Assembly (NCBI GenBank): GCA_024500155.1
Contig: CM044874.1
Coordinates: forward strand, 72,897,795 to 72,961,794
DNA from: Chenopodium formosanum
Taxonomy: Eukaryota; Streptophyta; Magnoliopsida; Caryophyllales; Amaranthaceae
DNA length: 64,000 nucleotides
Direction of reading: 5' to 3'
Both the position numbers and the translations under genes were made by a program. Below the pieces are notes generated by a model. The model was not told the origin of the DNA. It ran no database searches and saw only the letters and a program-made list of their open reading frames with translations. Numbering within the stretch: the first letter of the stretch is position 1; each line of letters starts with the position of its first letter. Positions 1 through 12,200 of this stretch are shown here, piece by piece.

Positions 1-1000
1 ATCCTCTGTCCCTAAACCATCCTCATGTATACTCCCAGTCTCTCTCAAACCTTCATCCCATAATTAAGTAAATGATCAAAGTTTTAAGGTGAGAAGAAAA
101 GGTTGTGAGTCAATTTATTTTATTTTATTTATTTATTTATTTTTTTTTTTTTTTTTTGTGGGGGGGGGGGGGGAGGGGAGGGGGGAATTGGGAGTTTGAG
201 ACTTCAAGAAATAATAAATTAATAAGAGTTAAGAACTTATGAAGTGGGATGTCTCAAAATTTAAGATGTGAACTTGTTATTACATGTTACCTACTTTGGT
301 ATTTAGAAAAACCACCCTATGTGTTTTGAGACCAAATAAGGACCAATATTCTCCTGAAACAACATCAATCCTATTTCTCTCAAAATTCCCAAACTATCTC
401 TTACTACTTTTTGTACACATTTTACCACTCTTTAGTCCACCCCCAACTAGTGTTCTCAATTTGCATCTAAGAGTGACAAAGCTTAACAAGAGGGCAATTA
501 TAAGATGGAGTAGCTAGTGTATTATGCCTCAGCTTCTTTATTACGATTACATTTCTACAATGCTACTCACTATGTTAACTTAGATCAACATTACATCACT
601 GGTGGAACAAGAAGAAATAATCTGATTCAGTTTCAGGGGATTCTTAGTTTTACAAGTGGTAGATTTAAAACAGATTAAAGACAATTTTGGTCATAGGCAA
701 CAGTCAAGATACGTAGTAATAAGATATACGGAGTACTAATCATCCTTTAGTTGCCTGTTATCTTGCCTAGGCTGAAGACCTGAAGTCCCAGGATATCAAA
801 GTAAAACAAACACATATATGATTGATTATATACATATATTTCAATGTATAGATCTGGAACACAAGAATGTAAAACAGGTGGTCCTTTCTTTGATAAAGGC
901 TGATCACCGAAATGAGTTGCTCCTAATTCTCCTCTTTTGAGACACAGATCATTTCAAGACTGTTAGCAGGAAAAAGGAAATGAAGGAACATGAAGTAGGG
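1..1000. other. Non-coding or 3'-flanking DNA with T and G homopolymers
   Basis: A run of T (about 139-157) passes directly into a G-rich tract (about 159-186). No convincing gene is visible. The minus strand may hold the end of the gene that occupies 1006-7608: after its last recognised exon, a possible acceptor near 770 would add about ten codons before a stop. This is weak, and the true 3' end could lie elsewhere in this stretch or beyond the window. Confidence 0.4.
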
Positions 1001-1005
1001 GATAC

Positions 1006-4000
1006 CTCATTTCTTAATTTCTGCAAGTCTCTGGTCGACAAAGTACACAAGGACAGCCCAAAGTTACTAATCTTTTCAGAAATGTCACTGTCTACAGATA
1101 TAACCTCCAAATATATACTTGATATTGCATCAGCGAGAGTAATAATTAGGTCTTCCAATATAGCACCTCCATGTAAGGGATAAATATTATGATCATAGTA
1201 GCTACACTCCCTGCAACAAAAAAGGCAGATCCGTGTCAAGTGATAAAGCTTCAATTTGGGGGGTTATGAGCGTATCGCCATAAAGAAAAATCAACAAAGA
1301 GAAGAAGAGAAATGGTAAAAAGACCTGAACACTTGTACATTTCTATGTAAGTAAGATTCCTAAACTCTATAAATGTGAGTCACCAGAAGTTATAGTATAG
1401 TTCTTTCAAAAAAAAAAAAAAAAGAAGTTATAGTATAGTAAATGTTAGTTGACAGTCACTGGTGGGGTATTTTTCTTTATATCTTTTCATTTCCTTCAAA
1501 TTAAAAATTCTCATTTATGTAATATGTGAAATGACACCTGTAACCTCGCAAAATGGAATGTTGTTCCCATGACCCACTATAAACTATGAATGAAAAGAGG
1601 ACCTGTAAGATAAATTCAATCAAAGCTCAAAATACTTAAGTAAAACCTTTTAGTATAAAATATTATCGTTGGAGCGTATTTCAGCCTTTCAGGTAGAGTA
1701 CGTACATCATGAACAGCAATTTTACTTTTTCAATGCAAATTAGATCTTGAGTATTGAGACTGCTTAAAGAGAGGGACAATAAGTATGGAAAACAAAACAT
1801 AAAGACTGAAAAGACCAAGTTTCCATAATAGTTTAGAGCAACCTAAGTATTAAGAAAGAGAACCCCATTCTCTTAAACAAGACAGGGCAAGAAAAAAACC
1901 ACATACTCTTCACTGGAGTTGGATTTAAAGGATTTATTCAACCTGATGTGAAATGAGACTTGAACCACAATAAATAAACTATCACAAAGAGCAGTTAAAA
2001 GATGAGGCTGACATCAACAGAAGGCAGAAATTTCACTTTAATTTTTAGTATGTGTCATCATATAAGAACATGGGAAAATAAAAGGTTGTAACAGCTTATC
2101 AGAATTAAGGAGCTCATTTTGACCAAAAAATTATGGGTAGAGGTGATTTAAAAGACTGAGAAAGGATATATCCAAATCCAATAACTAATTCTGTGTACAA
2201 ATAAACCTGCAGCTGAAGCTTTTAAAAATCTAAGGCAACTGCTAGCATTCACAGAAGGATTACCACATTAAATCTTTAGTACATATAGGCTTACACTAAA
2301 GTGCATAAGGTTTTGAAGTAATTGGAGAAAAGTGGCACAAAATACCTGTACTTGAATTACTAAACACATATATTGAAAAGTGAAGAATTTTGTTAGACAC
2401 AGAATAGAGGTATTAAGTTATGTCACAAGTCCTCCAGTTCTTTTCAGCTGACACAATTCTTTAGTTACGTCCAATACAAAAAATCAACCATTGATATTTT
2501 GATTACCAATAAGAAAAAATTATAGAAAAATGATATACTGAAATCATGTATCAAGACAAATCTTACAAGACCCCGCATGACTATACTTTTCATTATATAT
2601 AAATCACAAAAGATGGTCAAAGGGGAGTGTGTAAATAATGCTAAAGTTGAAATGTATCAACAAAAAAGAAGCGGAATAAGTATAGGCCTTACTCTATATA
2701 CCTAAGTTGAAATGTATCACAGACTTACAGATATGCTCACAAGAAAACTTTTCAGACCAATATACCTAAGTTCAGGGTTTTTGTCAATTATTTTGTCTTT
2801 CGGAAACTATAGGCACTTAGGAAGCTAGAAGCTATTCTATGTGCTCGTTCAAACAGATGGAGAGACTAAGAATCCCATTCCAATTCTACGTGCTTGTCGA
2901 AATACATTCTCCCTTCATTTGATTCTAAGTATCCATGTCACCTGTTTTGAAACCCTCTTCCCTCATATAATTTATTACCTTAACAGCGGAAATCAAAGAT
3001 ATGAACTTAAAAAGAACAGATGGGAATCTTTTTAACCCCAGAACCATCATCAGCACCAATTAAAACCACACCTCAGTGACCTCACTATACGACCAACAAA
3101 TCTGCAGCCCATGACCATCCTTCCCACTCCTAACAACACAGTCCAATAACCATCATGATCAAGGCCAATGTACAAAAAATGAATTATTGCAAGCAAGAAG
3201 GGAAGGCAGAAGCAAAGCAGTTAAAGAGAATGAGAGAAGGGCTGAAGGGGGTGGAGCCAAACCCAGTCTAGAAGCACTGGCATTGGGCATTGAGGGGTAA
3301 TTTAGTAGCCAAATCAAGCCACATCTTGTGCATGGTTTTTCAGTAGAAAAAGAGAGATTGAGAAAGGGGAGGCTGAGGAAAAGTAATATAGGAGGCGAGA
3401 AAGATAAGATGTGGGTATAAATAACATATTTCAGTAAGAATAACAACAATTGTAATCTTACTATTGTTTAAGTTACAACATTTAACTTACTAATTACTAG
3501 AGAAGTAAATAGTAAAATCTGCAAAAGGTGCACATCATCTTCTATTTCCTTTTAGATAAATTTTGAGGGAGCAACATAATAGCCAAAATTGATTTCCATA
3601 ACATTTTCCAGACTAGAATTTTTAGTAAAAAATATATTCATCAAGAACCTAGAATAGCAATACAAGATAAAAGCACTGCAAAAACTAGGCCATTATTGAA
3701 ATTCAATTTCTTGGTCTGTATCTTCCATTATTGAAAACTTATAAAGTTCTTCAGTTAAACCCTGATCAATGAGCCTCCAAAATCCTTCAAATTGTATCTG
3801 ATTAAACCTAGGGATTGTAGACTTTCCCCCATTTCCGTCCCGTAGCATTTGCACGCAATTCCCCATATATTGAAAAATCCCATTTCTGGCTCATTCTTTG
3901 TTGAATCACCAACTTCTTCCAATTAACTATCCTTCTAGAGTCTCTAGTTGGTGACATTACAAGATAAACTTTGTCTACCTACCTTCTTCCTAATGCCAAA

Positions 4001-5347
4001 CCACCAAAAGCCAAGTTAAATATGTACCCTTATAAAGTGGCAATGCTTACAATTAGCCTGCTGCTTTTTTAGCGCCCTTTCAAGCAGTATAAGAACATCA
4101 GCCAGTACCTAGTTTTTTCAATTTGCAAACTTTAAAAGTTTTACAGGTATATTCAAAGGACAGAAATATTTGGCCAGCTACATAAAATGTGGATCCCTAG
4201 GATGATCAATACACAAATGTTGACAGACTTGACACAGATGAAAAGGGTAAAGGGGAACTTCAACAATATCAGTGCTTTATAAAACTCAGTACTAAGTTAG
4301 AAAACCCTCAAAAGGTATAGGAAGCAAGTCCATAAATCTCAAGCAAGAACAAGTAGTGAATCAACCAGCCCAACCCTTCTAATAATCAGCACCCTGACGT
4401 CTAGGTTGTATTACCTCCATTCTAATAATTAGCAACCTGAGGTCTAGGTTGTATTACCTCCATTGGTTATAAAATAGAATCAATAATAAAACAATCTATC
4501 AGTTAGTCTACATTTTTCTTGCTTAAAATGACTTTTTCTATCGATTTCTAGCAATCTACAACTAAATGTCATACTTCTATGAAAATCAGTATTTTGAACA
4601 TTATATACCTCAAAAGTCAAACAAAGAAATAGTGCATGATAAAAATAGTTTGTTGCAGAAAGATGATTCAGTTTAATTGATCAGAAACCAGATATCAAAA
4701 GAGTAAGGTAAAGTCCTTTTTCTCTTTTATTATAGAGAAAGAAAAATATATAGTGCTGAAAGCATTATAGTGAGTGTACACTCCATTCTACCACATGAAT
4801 CAATTTAGACAAATATAATCAGCTAGAGCACCCCAACAACCATAAACAAACTTACCTAAAGCAACCATATCTGAAAAAACCTATCAAATCTGCAAAAAAA
4901 GATCCATCTTGCCGGATTTTCTAAAATCTCCTAAGATGATATCTTCTCCTCTCAACTTCTCTGACATAGACAGCAAAAGCTCCTACACAAAAACAGAGCA
5001 AATAATAATGTTGATTATCTCAAATGTAACTACTTTGACATCATAAGCAATCTGTTCAAAAAATACCTTGTCAGGCTTGCAATTTTCTACGCTGAACTCC
5101 TTTTCCATCCAAGAAAACAAAGCTGATTGACAAGCCTTCTTTACTGTAGAGGAAAATAAACCCAGCCATTCCTCCCTTTCCATAGCCGTTGATGTGTCTG
5201 GAATTTCATTAACCTGTCCAGACAATGGAGAAACTTGAGCAAGAAAGAAAGAAGAAACAAAATCAACATGGTTAAAGGTTAACAAAGGAGATTAACTAGG
5301 CAAAAGCAATTCACTATATGAAACAGTTATAACATGATATCTTTGTA

Positions 5348-5444
<97 letters not shown>

Positions 5445-7608
5445 GTTTAGAGAGCCACAAAGGCAGGTGATGAGAATCGATCCCAAGATCTCTTGGAATC
5501 GGGAGGGAAGCTCAAACCACTTGAGCTATCCCCCTCTCACATTCCTCTACATTAGAACATCATGTTTCACGTTTCAAGTGTCCACTGTCTGATAATATAT
5601 TTCACGACGGAAACTAAACTGAAAACAAGGAAACAAGCTGATAGCACATAAAGAACCTGAACCCACCATTTTCTCAAGTTGCTCAACCAAAGACAAAAGC
5701 AACCTGAATCTGGGACCAATAGCAATGGCATACAAATTAAGAGGCCTCTTTGCACGATCTAATTCATATTCTTTTGTATTTTCTTCCACACTAACACCAT
5801 TTTCAATAGCAAGAAGAGACTTTGTGATTTTCCCTTTCACTGCATCCCAGGAACAATGACAACCATGCTGATCTTCCTTTTCTGTTGTACTGCAAAATTT
5901 AAATATAAATAATTAGAAAAAGGAAGAGCAAAACTAGAACAAGAAACTTTAGCACATATCTTCATAAATTAAGACAGTGCAAACTGCAATTGTACAATAG
6001 AAGATGTATGCTAAAGATTATCAAACTTTAAGTACAGTAAGCTTACCTACCAAAAAAGATGGGGTTTTCAGGGAGCAGCAGGTCATTTGACTTGTTCTTT
6101 TGGGATCTTATATAAGAGCCCCCGGAAGGAATGACTCCAGCCATATAAGCAAAGAAAACACTAGCAGTCAGAAGCATTTGGTCAATGACGGGAACCCAGC
6201 TAGATACAGCAGCACTCTCAAAGTCTATCATAGTTCCCAAGCAGCTACACCTCATGGGACTTCCACTAGAAACAGGAGTTCTGAAAATAACTGAAACAGA
6301 CGTAGTACTACGCTTGCTGACTCTCCATAAAGGAAGTGATGCAGACCTAAAATTTCTGCTGAGAAAAATATTAGAAGTTGTCAAAACCTCCATAGAGGTA
6401 CTTTTGTGACATATAATCTCTGCAGAAAAAAATATTAAAAGTTGTCACCCCACGAATTAAGTGAATTTGTAACTAACATGAAATGCGCAGATCAAATAAG
6501 TGCATAGTTGACATACTTCTGCAGAATTACACCAGGTCATGCCTATGACAGTCTGTCCTTTAAACTTATACACGAAAACACTAACAACAAATTCCTAGTC
6601 CAAAGCAGAAGCCTCGTTAAAGAATGTTCTTTTTTGAGAACGAAATAGCAGAAGGCAGTAAAACATGCATTGCAAATTGCTTCCATCAATACAACAGAGG
6701 TGACTTCTAGAAAGTGTTAGTGACAACTTTGGAATGAAAGTCAGTAACATTTGGAATATGAAATTATGAAGAGCGAGCCTAAAAGGGTTGTCATTAACAT
6801 AAGAAAAATGAAGCTTCAAAACAAAGAATACAGAAATTGTAACGAACAAATTTCTCAAGATGCTAAGTTCCCAAAGTGTTCAACCCCAAGAATCCATCAT
6901 AATATTCCAATCAACACATCCAAAAGTCCCTAACATCATTGCTGAAGCTAAACCTCACACTTCCAATAGGCATTTTGGGGAGCTACATATCCATAAAATT
7001 AACATTTGAAATATGAAATTATAGAGAGCGAGCCTAAAAGGGGTAGTCATTAACATAAGAAAAATGAAGCTTCAAAACAAAGAATATGAAAATTGTAACT
7101 AACAAATTTCTCAAGATGCTAAGTGCCAAAGGTGTTCAACCCCAAGAAACCATCATAATATTCCAATCAACACATCCAAATGTCCCTAACATCATTACTG
7201 AAGCTAAACCTAATACTTTCAATAGGCATTTTTGGGAGCTACATATCCATAAACAGGCAATATTAGAACAATATTAATGGGCATGATTCCACAAAGTTAT
7301 ATTATACACCCATTGCAAATGCTTGCACATCATAAACAGGCATCATTTTGTCAAATGATGAAGTGCAATGAACCCACATTATATCAATTACTTTGATTCG
7401 ACAAAATAACAACACACACTCTAGCAACCACAGAATAACAACCAAAATAAACAATTTTATTATACCAACATGAAAATTAAAACGAAATTCGGAGGAAGAA
7501 CAATCACCTTGGGAAATTTTTGGGGTATGAATTCTGGGGTTTGAACCAAGACCCTTTTGTTTGCAATTGCAGCTTAAAATTCGATGGCACAGTCCCACAT
7601 TCCGCCAT
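1006..7608 (-). CDS. Unrecognised conserved-looking plant protein, multi-exon, 3' end unresolved
   Basis: I rebuilt six exons: 7508-7608, 6047-6358, 5667-5889, 5067-5213, 4856-4982 and 1006-1210. All have GT/AG borders, and the phases join correctly except inside exon 5. The product starts MAECGTVPSN and runs for about 370 residues. The N-terminus is rich in Ser, Arg and Lys and poor in acidic residues, compatible with an organelle transit peptide (inference). One hydrophobic stretch, QMLLTASVFFAYMAGVIP, lies near residue 95. Later segments look like amphipathic helices (IAIGPRFRLLLSLVEQLEKM; WLGLFSSTVKKACQSALFSW). Exon 5 reads ELLLSMSEKLRGEDIILGDF and then loses frame; the frame that follows (GSFFADLIGFFRYGC) joins exon 6 perfectly. 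Either one base is missing or a shorter exon from 4920 is used. A 5' UTR intron with donor at 7856 is likely. Final exon(s) left of 1006 are unresolved. I do not recognise the family. Confidence 0.65.
1385..1438. repeat. A-rich micro-insertion between 16-bp direct repeats
   Basis: A 16-bp direct repeat (1385-1400 and 1423-1438) flanks a 22-bp insert consisting of TTCTTTC followed by A15. It resembles the tail end of a retroposed element with its target-site duplication. Confidence 0.7.
3700..3900 (-). pseudogene. rpoB: Nuclear plastid DNA: 5' end of rpoB
   Basis: On the minus strand, about 50 codons from the ATG near 3846 encode the N-terminus of the plastid RNA polymerase beta subunit: MLRDGNGGKSTIP, then FNQIQFEGFWRLIDQGLTEE and MEDTDQEIEF. 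The match ends at about 3700, followed by an in-frame stop. Plastid-like leader sequence continues upstream to at least 3900, possibly 3960. This is an inserted plastid fragment (NUPT) inside the 3.6 kb intron of the unrecognised gene. Several residues differ from the usual plastid sequence (Trp and Leu where Cys and Phe are typical), as expected for an old insertion. It is not a functional gene. Confidence 0.85.
4387..4464. repeat. Tandem duplication of about 41-44 bp
   Basis: Two adjacent copies of a segment beginning TTCTAATAAT and ending GTATTACCTCCATT, with few differences. It lies in the large intron of the gene on the minus strand. Confidence 0.7.
5350..5540 (-). mobile_element. tRNA-derived SINE with a (TA)n tail
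   Basis: Reading the minus strand from about 5540: GGGATAGCTCAAGTGG (A-box-like), then GGGATCGATTCTCA (B-box-like), then GTGGCTCTCTAAACATT, ending in about 90 bp of pure TA repeat (5351-5440). The body matches the element at 36267-36404, which ends in poly(A). It lies in an intron between exons 4 and 3 of the host gene and in the same orientation. It is not a true tRNA gene, because no cloverleaf 3' half is present. Confidence 0.75.
6750..7258. repeat. Tandem duplication, about 255-bp unit, two copies
   Basis: The segment starting AATATGAAATTAT near 6756 and the segment from about 7010 share nearly the whole unit, including AGCGAGCCTAAAAGGG and AATATTCCAATCAACACATC. It lies in intron 1 of the unrecognised minus-strand gene. 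Short open frames in both copies are by-products. Confidence 0.85.
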
Positions 7609-8093
7609 TTTTCTACAGTTTCAATCTCACCCAAATGCTCAATACATTTTATTCTCCCAATCAAATACGAAAAAAAGAGCTTCTTTTATGCTTGAATCTA
7701 CTGAAAATTACTGATTAACAAACAAAAATCAATATCTAAACAGACAACATATTCATTGATTTTCAAGAAAATGGCATAAATTCTAAAAAACAAAAGGCGT
7801 AATTGAAGTGGGATTTAGAGATTTGAGGGTGAGAGAATGGGAAATTAGATGATACCTGGAAGTTAATTTTCAAGAATTCATAGTGTTAGAAGGAGAGAAG
7901 AAGGAAGGAAGGAATGGGCTGAGTTTTTGACTGGTTTTGCAAAGATGAAGAATGGAAGAGTGAGTGGACCATGATATCTACAATCCTTGGAGGTAAATCA
8001 TTAGTCCTCTTGGGCCCTCTTGGGTTTTTGGCTTGGCAAGTCGGAATTGGAGTTTGGTGATTACTCTCTCTTTTTTTATTGGCTAGTTACATA

Positions 8094-8234
8094 TAGACCT
8101 GTCAATTCAGATTAACGCGTTGAATTCGGGTTAAATTTTGGGTTGTTTAGGATGGGTCGGGTTCATATGTCTCTCTCAATAAAACGGGTTAAAAATCGAG
8201 CCGGGTTGGGTCGGGTCATGAATTGACAATTCTA
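8094..8234. mobile_element. hAT-type MITE with 8-bp target duplication
   Basis: The 141-bp element has inverted ends TAGACCTGTCAATTC and GAATTGACAATTCTA, flanked by a perfect 8-bp direct repeat GTTACATA (8086-8093 and 8235-8242). The 8-bp duplication and TA-start ends fit the hAT superfamily. The interior is rich in GGGTCGGGT and GGGTTAAA words; it has no coding capacity. Confidence 0.88.
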
Positions 8235-8266
8235 GTTACATATATTTTGACTTCATGTATACATTA

Positions 8267-8305
8267 ATATATGATCATTTTTTTTTTGAAAACCATATAT
8301 GATCA
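8267..8305. repeat. A-rich micro-insertion between 11-bp direct repeats
   Basis: ATATATGATCA occurs at 8267-8277 and 8295-8305, flanking a T10 tract followed by GAAAACC (minus strand: GGTTTTC then A10). Confidence 0.65.
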
Positions 8306-8966
8306 AAATTGACCAAGTAGCAAATGTGCCCTTTTTTAAAATAAAAAATAAATTAAAAAAAATCCAACCCTATTTGAATAAGTTTTGTTTTCCTAAGAGA
8401 TACGAAGTATAAAAGAAAACAAGAGAATTGAAATTGAATTTGTTACGTTTTTAATGTATATCAAAATATGTGGTGTAAAATGCAACATAAAAGTACTTAA
8501 ATTTCTGAGGTTGTAAATAAATTTTTTTAATTTGTTTTGTGGTAGTAATCTTTATGTCATTAAAATCCATTTTCCACATTTGTTCGCATTTTATTTGCCT
8601 TTTATGGAGTACATGGGACAATGAATTAACTTCAAATATAAACTATTTAGTTCATCGTTTGTCTTTCAAAAGGCTTTTGTCGATCATATTGTATGGCAAT
8701 TACAGACTCATATCGATATACGAAGTATGAATAATTCTATACAAAACTTTTACCCTTCCTATAGAGCTAATTTAGGTTATTGAGACTCTCCCTTATCAAT
8801 AATATTAAATCTAAATTATGATGGGTTTGCTGTTAAGAATTATGCAGTAACAAGTATGATAGTTTGTGATCGTAATGGTGTCATATGGTGTCTTTTAACC
8901 ATTAAATCATATTTTAGCGTCTTTTCAATCGAAGTTACTATCTTACAAACCTAATTGTATTCGTGT

Positions 8967-8971
<5 letters not shown>

Positions 8972-9012
<41 letters not shown>
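8972..9012. repeat. Poly(A) tract of about 41 bases
   Basis: An uninterrupted A run upstream of NSN1. No flanking direct repeat was found, so it is not assigned to a retroposed element. Confidence 0.8.
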
Positions 9013-9016
<4 letters not shown>

Positions 9017-9132
9017 AATAAAATGGACCCTTAAAGCCCAATGTTGAATTCATGTTTAATCCAATAGAATTAGACCCGAATTTTGACAAATCGGCCATTT
9101 CTCACCAAAATCTCCCCTACTTGTGAATCCAT

Positions 9133-9151
9133 AAACCCTAACCCCTAACCC
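9133..9151 (+). promoter_or_regulatory. Telo-box motifs upstream of NSN1
   Basis: AAACCCTAACCCCTAACCC lies about 100 bp before the NSN1 start codon. AAACCCTAA is the plant telo box, known from promoters of ribosomal-protein and nucleolar genes; a GCCCA (site II-like) motif sits about 100 bp further upstream. Function is inferred from motif and context. Confidence 0.55.
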
Positions 9152-9242
9152 TTCCCTCTCTGTCTTTCTCACAAAGAACGACCGCCATTCTTCCCCTTCA
9201 TATAACTATTTTTCTCTCTTCAATTTTTTCTCAAAACCAAAA

Positions 9243-12200
9243 ATGGTGAAGAAAAGTAAAAGTAAGCTTAACCCACTAACCATAAACCCCTTAATTTTTC
9301 TGGGTTGTTATTAAAAATTCTTAATTTTTCTGGGTTGTTGATAAAAATTCTAACTTTGATTTTGTTTGATTGATTGATTTTTATTGCAGAGAGTAAGAGT
9401 AATAGGGTATCATTGAAGAAGAAGTATAAGATTATAAAGAAAGTGAAAGAGCATCACAAGAAGAAAGCTAAGGAAGCAAAAAAACTTGGAATTAATAAGA
9501 AGAGTAAGATTGAAAAGGATCCTGGTATTCCTAATGATTGGCCTTTTAAGGAGCAGGAGCTTAAATCTCTCGAGATTAAACGTGCTAAGGTTGTTGAAGA
9601 AAAGGAGCAGCAGAAGGCTGCCCGTAAAGAAAGGGTATGTGATTTTAATTTATTTTTGTGACAGTAATTTTCAAGGTTTTCATTGTAATTATATTGTACT
9701 TATTTTTATGTAATGTAATGTAATTGTTATGTTATTCTCGACTCTTCAATTCACCTCAAGTACCCGTGTTGGATACGCGACAATTGGACATGGTTATGAC
9801 ATTTAGACATTTAAATTAAATTTAAGAAACAAAATTATGCAAAAAGGGTGGTGTTTAGATTCTATAAGTATGCCATGAACTTGGTAAACATTTTATATAA
9901 ATTCAGATTTCAAAATAGTAGGGAAATTTGGGGAATGTGTTTGGAACTATGGATGTGATTGGAGAATGGAGACTTATTTCTAACATCTTAGTAGTATAGA
10001 TTTAAATTATTTGATGGTGATACTAGAGCAATTGACTCTTTTTTTCATTGATTGATGGAAATTATGCTTTGGTATTGGAATAATGTGTGGATTATATTGT
10101 GACACCAAGTGCCATAAGTAATCAAAATTTGAATTAAGATGTATGCTTTGTATGGAGTAATTGTTTGGAGTACAATCATCGAGTATATATGGTGTAATTT
10201 AGTTGATTAGCTTAGCTAATTTGGAATATTTTTTGGGGTCTCTTGATAGTGTTGATCTTGTTAAAAGTTGTTGTTGCTGACTGTGGAGCTATAATATAGG
10301 AGTAGTTATTTAATATCTAAGGTGAAGGGGAGAAAAAAGATGTGCCTTTGAAGAAAGTATACAAGTAATTGGTTTGCAATATAATCCTGATATGTTATTA
10401 ACAATGCTTAAACACAGGCTAAAACACTAACAGAGTATGAAATATGTAGTGTTATTTAATATGCGCATAGCAGCTTGATTAGACCCAAAGTTCTTGGGGG
10501 AGTCATTTCCCCTGCCAACATCACCTCCCATCAGTTCATGTTTGCGTCTTTGTATTTGGAGCTTTGGAGGATTGGATGGTGAGAATGGGAGGGGGTCATT
10601 GCACATCATTTAGCTTGATATTTGCTATTGATACCTTATGCTCTGATGTTGTTGGTTGACCAAAATGTATTGATTTAGGCAGGTCTAATTCCTACAGTAA
10701 TCTAGCAGAACTTTTGACTCACCCCTTTTCAAAGGATGTGCTGTATAGAGTACGTTGTTGGTTGATTAGTCTTTATAGAAAATGTTTAAAATTTTAGCAT
10801 GATTACTCTTATAGTGAAAAGTGGGAGGTATTATGTATCTATAGGCTGTCTAAAATGTAAGCATGGTTATTTTAGTGAAAACTGGGAGGTATCATGTATA
10901 TGTAAGCTGATATCTTATGATGCTTCCATTATGTTTATAGGCTCGGAAAAGAAAGTTAGGATTACTTGAGGACAACACGGAGGAGCAACCTGCTGAGGAG
11001 GTTAAAGAAGCAGATCCAGCCAAAGAATTCATTAAAAACCGAGGTATGTGAGGTTTGCAAAACAATAGAGTTTGCTACAACTTAATTTACAGATATTTAC
11101 TTACCTGCACATGATTTTCCTTGTAGTAGTGAACTAATGATTTTGGGATTTCATGCAGATAATTCTGACAGGGCATTTTACAAGGAGCTAGTCAAGGTTA
11201 TTGAGGCATCTGATGTTATTTTGGAAGTTCTTGATGCCCGTGATCCCCTTGGTACTAGATGTGTAGATATGGAGAAATTGGTTCTTAACTCTGGTCCCAG
11301 TAAGAAGCTTGTTTTGCTGTTGAATAAAATTGGTATGTCTTTCTTTTATCTGCTTGATGTTTTGTTGTAAGACTAGTTGTCCATTATGAAGTCCAAGTCT
11401 GCTGCCTTCATGCTAGTCAGATGCTCTGAAAACCTTATGCATGTTCAAATTATATCTTCAAGGCAGATAGTCATTGTTTTGGGGGTTGTGGTGGTTGTTA
11501 GATGAGCATAAATTTGAACTAAGCTTAGTGCCGATATTATGAATTTCATTTTTATTTATTCATTCTTTCACGTGCCTCTAAGATTAAGGGATTGTTTTTG
11601 TCCCTAGCCTAGTAACTCATGTTTTGGTAATGGATCACACCATGTTGGTGTCGTTTTATAACAATTTATTATGTGCCTGAAGATTTTGATAGTTTTTTGC
11701 CCTTGTTTTTCCTCAAGTTTAAGCTATTCCATATTGAAGAAAATTATGGTTTGTTTATGGTACTCATCTGCTGTATTCTAAATTGTTGCCTATATATCAG
11801 ATCTTGTACCTCGTGAAGCAGTTGAAAAATGGCTAAAATATCTTAGAGAAGAACTACCAGCAGTGGCCTTTAAGTGCAGTACCCAAGAGCAAAGATCAAA
11901 CTTGGGGTGGAAGTCCTCAAAGGCTGCTAAACCTAGCAACATTTTGCAGACCAGTGACTGTCTTGGAGCAGACACTCTAATTAAGTTGCTTAAAAATTAC
12001 TCAAGGAGTCACGAGGTAAGAGTTTAAAAGTCCGTGAAACTTTTCAGACTTCCATCCATCAACGTATATCAGTTGATGTTACCTTTATTAGTACTGTGAT
12101 TGTTAACAAGTCATCTTATCATTTAACCACTCATTCTCTGTTGATTTGGGGACTTTGCAGATCAAAAAGTCAATAACTGTTGGCATTGTGGGGCTACCCA

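Larger units (their letters stand above)
7858..9242. promoter_or_regulatory. Divergent intergenic region between two genes
   Basis: Shared upstream DNA of the minus-strand gene (5' UTR exon probably 7857-7930) and NSN1 on the plus strand. It contains a hAT-type MITE (8094-8234), an A-rich micro-insertion (8267-8305) and a run of about 41 A (8972-9012). Close to NSN1 are a site II-like GCCCA motif (about 9038) and AAACCCTAA telo-box repeats at about 9133-9150, a combination known from ribosome-biogenesis promoters. Confidence 0.6.

Noticed and set aside
3159..3449. 96-codon minus-strand frame in the large intron
   Set aside because: Low-complexity Leu/Ser/Pro sequence without splice-phase fit to the neighbouring exons 5 and 6, which join directly.
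5292..5486. Frame with alternating Ile-Tyr
   Set aside because: Translation of the TA microsatellite in the SINE tail.
1006..7608. Identification as the meiotic gene MULTIPOLAR SPINDLE 1
   Set aside because: The sequence blocks I remember for that family are absent; the gene is left unnamed.
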